Assembly: GCF_000308875.1 (NCBI RefSeq)
Contig: NZ_BAGL01000088.1
Coordinates: forward strand, 1-64,000
Direction: 5' to 3'
Origin: Nocardia transvalensis NBRC 15921
GTDB lineage: Bacteria > Actinomycetota > Actinomycetes > Mycobacteriales > Mycobacteriaceae
DNA length: 64,000 bases
This document shows positions 60,914 to 64,000 of this stretch, piece after piece. The notes beneath the pieces are model-generated. The model did not search any database, was not told the origin of the DNA, and was given only the letters and a program-made list of their open reading frames with translations. Position 1 is the stretch's first letter; each line of letters starts with the position of its first letter. The translations under genes and the position numbers were made by a program.

Positions 60914-61008
60914 GAAGAAGGGCCGCACACCTTTTCGGTACTCGCCGCCATCGAATCCCCCATGCGACTCGATATGCGGCGGCCGAAAATATGTGCGGCC
61001 CTCTTCTT
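60914..61008. terminator. Large hairpin between convergent TetR and htdX
   Basis: GAAGAAGGGCCGCACA pairs with TGTGCGGCCCTCTTC with one bulge, enclosing a further TCGG...GCCGA and CGCCGCCAT...ATGCGGCGG stem. CTTCTTTC flanks the right arm. Long convergent terminator. Confidence 0.7.
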
Positions 61009-61038
61009 TCGGTCCCCCGACGAGACCGAAGACTCAAC

Positions 61039-61920
61039 TCAACGCAGCGTAGCCGTCAAGTGCGGGTAGCCCTTCTTCGGGTGCTTCAGCGACAGGTCCC
61101 AGCCGGCCGTGCCGTCCGCGTCGCTCACCTGGTCGGCGTAGAGATTGACCGTGGCGGGCAACAGGATCGGCTTGCCGAATTTCACCGAATAGGTGGACTG
61201 CGCCGGGACGCGGCCCTCGATGGCGCCGAGAATCGCGGCGGCCGACCACATTCCGTGTGCGATCGAGCGCGGGAACCCGAAGGCCTTGGCGCTCAGTGCC
61301 GACATGTGAATCGGGTTGCGGTCACCGGACGCCGCGGCGTAGCGGTGGATCTGCGCCTGGTCGACGCGCAGCGTGCGCAGCGGCGGCGGGGGCGTCTCCT
61401 CCGGCTTGGGCTCCGGCTTGGGGCCGCCCGACAGCGATGTCCGCTGCTGGTGCAGGAAGGTGGTGACCTGCCGCCACACCAGCTCACGACCGACGCGGAC
61501 CTCGCTGATCGCGTCGACCAGCAGGCCCTTGGGGTGCTCGCGCAGATTCTCCACGTGCGCGTGGAAGTCCAGCGGCTCGCTCACCGAGATCTCGCGGGTG
61601 CGCTCGATGACGTTCTCCGCGTGCACCGCGCCGACGGCAACGAACGGGAAGTCGCGGGCGACCACCAGCTGCATGACCAGCGGGAACGTGAGCACGAACG
61701 GGTAGGTCAGCGGCAGCGAGTCGCCGAACCGCAGCCCGGTCGCGTGGCAGTACGCGGCCAGGTTGTCGGCGTCGACCTGGACGCCCTTCAGTTCGATGGC
61801 GCGGTCCGGGATCTCGGACTTGCGCCCGGCGACCAGCGGCAGCGGGACGGCGCCCAAGGCGGCCTTGAGGTACAGGTTGCCGGTCTTGGGCGGCTCGCCG
61901 AGCGAAATGGTCTTGGTCAT
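61039..61920 (-). CDS. htdX: 3-hydroxyacyl-thioester dehydratase HtdX (MaoC/hot-dog)
   Basis: 293 residues from ATG 61920. Double hot-dog protein with the R-hydratase motif YAAASGDRNPIHMSALSAKA in the second half, and GVQVDADNLAAYCHATGLRF in the first. Corresponds to Rv0241c. Acts on (R)-3-hydroxyacyl thioesters. Overlap with the fabG4 operon: the fabG4 stop lies 11 bp upstream of this start, so both are co-transcribed. Confidence 0.9.
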   Translation of the reverse strand: MTKTISLGEPPKTGNLYLKAALGAVPLPLVAGRKSEIPDRAIELKGVQVDADNLAAYCHATGLRFGDSLPLTYPFVLTFPLVMQLVVARDFPFVAVGAVHAENVIERTREISVSEPLDFHAHVENLREHPKGLLVDAISEVRVGRELVWRQVTTFLHQQRTSLSGGPKPEPKPEETPPPPLRTLRVDQAQIHRYAAASGDRNPIHMSALSAKAFGFPRSIAHGMWSAAAILGAIEGRVPAQSTYSVKFGKPILLPATVNLYADQVSDADGTAGWDLSLKHPKKGYPHLTATLR

Positions 61921-61931
61921 CGATACTCCGA

Positions 61932-63293
61932 TCAGGCGCCGATGAGGCTCTGGCCGCATACGCGGACGACGTTACCCGTCACCGCGTTCGACGCCGGACC
62001 GGCGAAGTAGGCGATGGTCTCGGCGACGTCGACCGTCTGGCCGCCCTGCGACAGCGAGGCCATGAGCCGGCCCGCCTCGCGGGTGCCCAGCGGGATGGCG
62101 GCGGTCATCGCGGTCTCGATGAAGCCCGGGGCGACGGCGTTGATGGTGATGCCCTTCTCGGCCAGCTTGGGGGCCTCGGCGTCGACCATGCCGATGACAC
62201 CGGCCTTGGAGGCGCCGTAGTTGGTCTGGCCGCGGTTGCCCGCGATGCCGGCGATCGAGGAGATGTCGATCACCCGGGCGCCCTCCTTCAGCACGCCCTT
62301 GGAGACCAGGGCCTCCGTGATCCGGTGCGGCGCCGCGAGATTGACGTTGAGCACCGAGTTCCAGCGGCCCTCGTCCATATTGGCGAGCAGCTTGTCGCGG
62401 GTGATGCCGGCGTTGTGCACGACGATGTCGAGGCGGCCGAAGCGCTCGGCGGCCAGCTCGGCGATCTTGTCGGCGGCGTCGGCGGCCGTCACGTCCACGG
62501 CCAGGGCCGTGCCGCCGACCTTGTTGGCCGTCTCCGACAGCGCCTCGCCCGCGGCCGGGATGTCGGCGACGATGACCTTGGCGCCGTCACGCGCGAAGAC
62601 CTCGGCGATGGTGGCGCCGATACCCCGCGCCGCGCCGGTGACCAGGGCGACCTTGCCGTCGAGCGGCTTGTCCCAGTCGACCGACTGCACCGCGGCGTCC
62701 TCCTTGCCGACCCGGAAGACCTGGGCGTCGACGAAGGCGGACTTGCCGGACAGGATGAACCGCAGGGTGGACTCCAGACCCGTCGCGGCGGCGGCCGCCT
62801 CGGGGTGCAGGTAGACCAGGTTGGACGTGGCGCCGCGCAGCAGCTCCTTGCCGACGCTGCGGGTGAAGCCCTCCAGCGCGCGCTGCGCGATCTGCTCCTC
62901 GACGCCCGAGGTCAGCTCCGGGGTGGTGCCGATGACCAGGACGCGGCCGGACGGCGCGATCGAGCGCATGGCCGGCTGGAAGAACTGGTACAGCTGCTCG
63001 AGTTCCTCGACGGAGCCGATGCCGGTGGCGTCGAAGACCAGGGCGCCGAATTTGACGCCGGGTGTGAGCGAATCCACGAAGGTGTAATCCGACAGCAGGG
63101 TGCGTGTCGCGTCGGCGACACGGCCCTTGCCGCCCAGCAGCACCGGGCCGGGCAGCGCCGGCTCGCCGGGGGTGTAGCGGCGCAGGTTCTCCGGCTTGGG
63201 CAGCCCCAGCTTGCTCGCCAGGAACGCGCCGGGGGCCGAGTGAACGAACGATCCGTAGAGGTTGGGAGCGCCCTTGCTCTTGCTGGCAGCCAC
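61932..63293 (-). CDS. fabG4: High-molecular-weight 3-oxoacyl reductase FabG4
   Basis: 453 residues from GTG 63293 (AGGTAGGAACA upstream), close to M. tuberculosis FabG4 (454). Residues 1-210 are the flavodoxin-like N-terminal domain (GKGRVADATRTLLSDYTFVD); 215-453 the SDR domain: TGAARGIG, NAG and SSIAGIAGNRGQTNYGASKA with catalytic Ser-Tyr-Lys. Reduces 3-oxoacyl-CoA/ACP with NADH. Shares the palindrome at 63414 with divergent fadA2. Confidence 0.93.
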   Translation of the reverse strand: MAASKSKGAPNLYGSFVHSAPGAFLASKLGLPKPENLRRYTPGEPALPGPVLLGGKGRVADATRTLLSDYTFVDSLTPGVKFGALVFDATGIGSVEELEQLYQFFQPAMRSIAPSGRVLVIGTTPELTSGVEEQIAQRALEGFTRSVGKELLRGATSNLVYLHPEAAAAATGLESTLRFILSGKSAFVDAQVFRVGKEDAAVQSVDWDKPLDGKVALVTGAARGIGATIAEVFARDGAKVIVADIPAAGEALSETANKVGGTALAVDVTAADAADKIAELAAERFGRLDIVVHNAGITRDKLLANMDEGRWNSVLNVNLAAPHRITEALVSKGVLKEGARVIDISSIAGIAGNRGQTNYGASKAGVIGMVDAEAPKLAEKGITINAVAPGFIETAMTAAIPLGTREAGRLMASLSQGGQTVDVAETIAYFAGPASNAVTGNVVRVCGQSLIGA

Positions 63294-63413
63294 TGTTCCT
63301 ACCTTTTCCTTCTGTCGAGTGTGGAGGTCTGTATCGGCCGGGCACGCGGGCCCCGCTTCCCGGCGCGCCCCGAGCGTTTTTGCGCACATCAACGGGGTAC
63401 GGTGTCGACAACG

Positions 63414-63433
63414 AACTTACTCCAGAGTAAGTT
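63414..63433. promoter_or_regulatory. TTAC-N6-GTAA operator in the fabG4/fadA2 divergent promoter region
   Basis: AACTTACTCCAGAGTAAGTT is a perfect 20-bp palindrome, about 120 bp from the fabG4 start and 100 bp from fadA2. The most complete of the five sites. Confidence 0.8.
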
Positions 63434-63531
63434 TAATGTAAACCGACAGCGAAGGGGCATCGGTGCTGAGCCGATTTTTTCGGCCACGCCCCGAGCGCCG
63501 AACAATTCCCGACGAGACAGTGGAGACTCGA

Positions 63532-64000
63532 GTGACTACCAAAGCCCGTTCGGCGAAGGCCGCCTCCTCCAACAGCGGAGCATCGAGCAGCGGAGCCAAG
63601 CGCACCAAGCAGACCCGCCCCGTCGCGGTGCTCGGCGGCAACCGGATCCCGTTCGCGCGCTCCGACGGCAAATACGCGCACGCCTCCAACCAGGATATGT
63701 TCACCGCCGCGCTGAACGGCCTGGTCAGCCGCTACGGCCTGCAGGGCGAGCGGCTGGGCATGGTGGTCGGCGGCGCGGTGCTCAAGCGCGTCGGCGAGCA
63801 CGGCATGATCCGCGAGAGTGTGCTCGGCAGCGAGCTGTCGCCCTACACCCCGGCCCACGACCTGCAACTGGCCTGCGGCACCGGCCTGCAGTCCATCGTC
63901 ACCGTCGGCGACGCGGTCGCGCTGGGCCGCATCGAGGCCGGCGTCGGCGGCGGCACCGACACCACCTCCGACGCGCCGATCGGCGTGAGCGAGTCCATGC
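63532..64000 (+). CDS. fadA2: Acetyl-CoA acyltransferase FadA2 (partial, 3' end off window)
   Basis: 156 complete codons visible from GTG 63532 (GGAG six nt before). A 30-residue Ser/Ala/Lys-rich N-terminal extension precedes RPVAVLGGNRIPFARSDGKY, the thiolase start. DLQLACGTGLQSIVTVGDAV holds the nucleophilic cysteine. Corresponds to Rv0243. Thiolase of beta-oxidation (cleaves 3-oxoacyl-CoA). Divergent from fabG4-htdX, the same layout as in M. tuberculosis. Confidence 0.92.
   Translation, partial: MTTKARSAKAASSNSGASSSGAKRTKQTRPVAVLGGNRIPFARSDGKYAHASNQDMFTAALNGLVSRYGLQGERLGMVVGGAVLKRVGEHGMIRESVLGSELSPYTPAHDLQLACGTGLQSIVTVGDAVALGRIEAGVGGGTDTTSDAPIGVSESM

Noticed and set aside
61932..63293. 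Possibility that FabG4 was an ordinary short FabG with a fused pseudogene
   Set aside because: The 210-residue N-terminal domain and 453-residue length match the known FabG4 type.

Overview
The window is about 64 kb of high-GC actinobacterial chromosome, most probably Nocardia or a close mycolic-acid-containing relative. The grounds are the very high GC content, frequent GTG starts, a mycobacterial-type ini locus, and two blocks whose gene order and orientation match, from memory, Mycobacterium tuberculosis Rv0321-Rv0341 (dcd, udgA, aspC, Rv0338c/etfD, iniR, iniB) and Rv0237-Rv0244c (lpqI, TetR, htdX, fabG4, fadA2, fadE5). The species cannot be told from the sequence alone. No rRNA, CRISPR array, insertion sequence or prophage was seen. 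There is one tRNA, a tRNA-Gly(CCC).

Layout. 1-6.5 kb: cell-envelope-stress (ini) locus, with a partial iniB diverging from an operon of a membrane-anchored Hsp70-like protein, an IniR-like STAND/LuxR regulator and a shorter half-Hsp70 membrane protein. 6.7-9.6 kb: two secreted S1 serine proteases. 9.7-13.3 kb: an NRDE protein and three tandem secreted glycine-zipper paralogues separated by hairpins and repeats. 13.7-22 kb: etfD (membrane Fe-S oxidoreductase) with a 150-bp-period repetitive tail, a secreted AA10 lytic polysaccharide monooxygenase behind an elaborate promoter region, an XRE regulator with a divergent partner, and an AspC-type aminotransferase. 22-30 kb: a YibE/F protein with a natural His6 start, a further Hsp70-like protein, UDP-glucose dehydrogenase, a YdcF protein, an NCS1 permease and dCTP deaminase. 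30-38 kb: two secreted DUF4185-like paralogues on either side of fadE5, hydrolases, a methyltransferase, a crotonase and a MazF-like toxin-antitoxin pair. 38-43.6 kb: an S33 peptidase, iron-box-controlled bfd-bfr, and a TetR/SDR pair. 43.7-54.6 kb: accessory region with a broken HAD gene beside tRNA-Gly, a frameshifted membrane gene, an ankyrin lipoprotein, cynR-cynS-deaminase, F420/DHFR-like enzymes, a glycine-zipper lipoprotein and a TRIC channel. 54.8-64 kb: gnd, a secreted lipase-fold protein that has lost its catalytic serine together with its partner, lpqI, a TetR regulator, htdX-fabG4 and the start of fadA2.

The strongest system-level signal is regulatory. The palindrome TTAC-N6-GTAA lies upstream of etfD, fadE5 (one perfect and one near-perfect copy), the TetR gene at 60.3 kb, and in the shared fabG4/fadA2 promoter region. 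The controlled genes are beta-oxidation enzymes plus the membrane oxidoreductase that drains electrons from acyl-CoA dehydrogenases. I therefore propose that the TetR protein controls a fatty-acid-oxidation regulon that includes its electron outlet.
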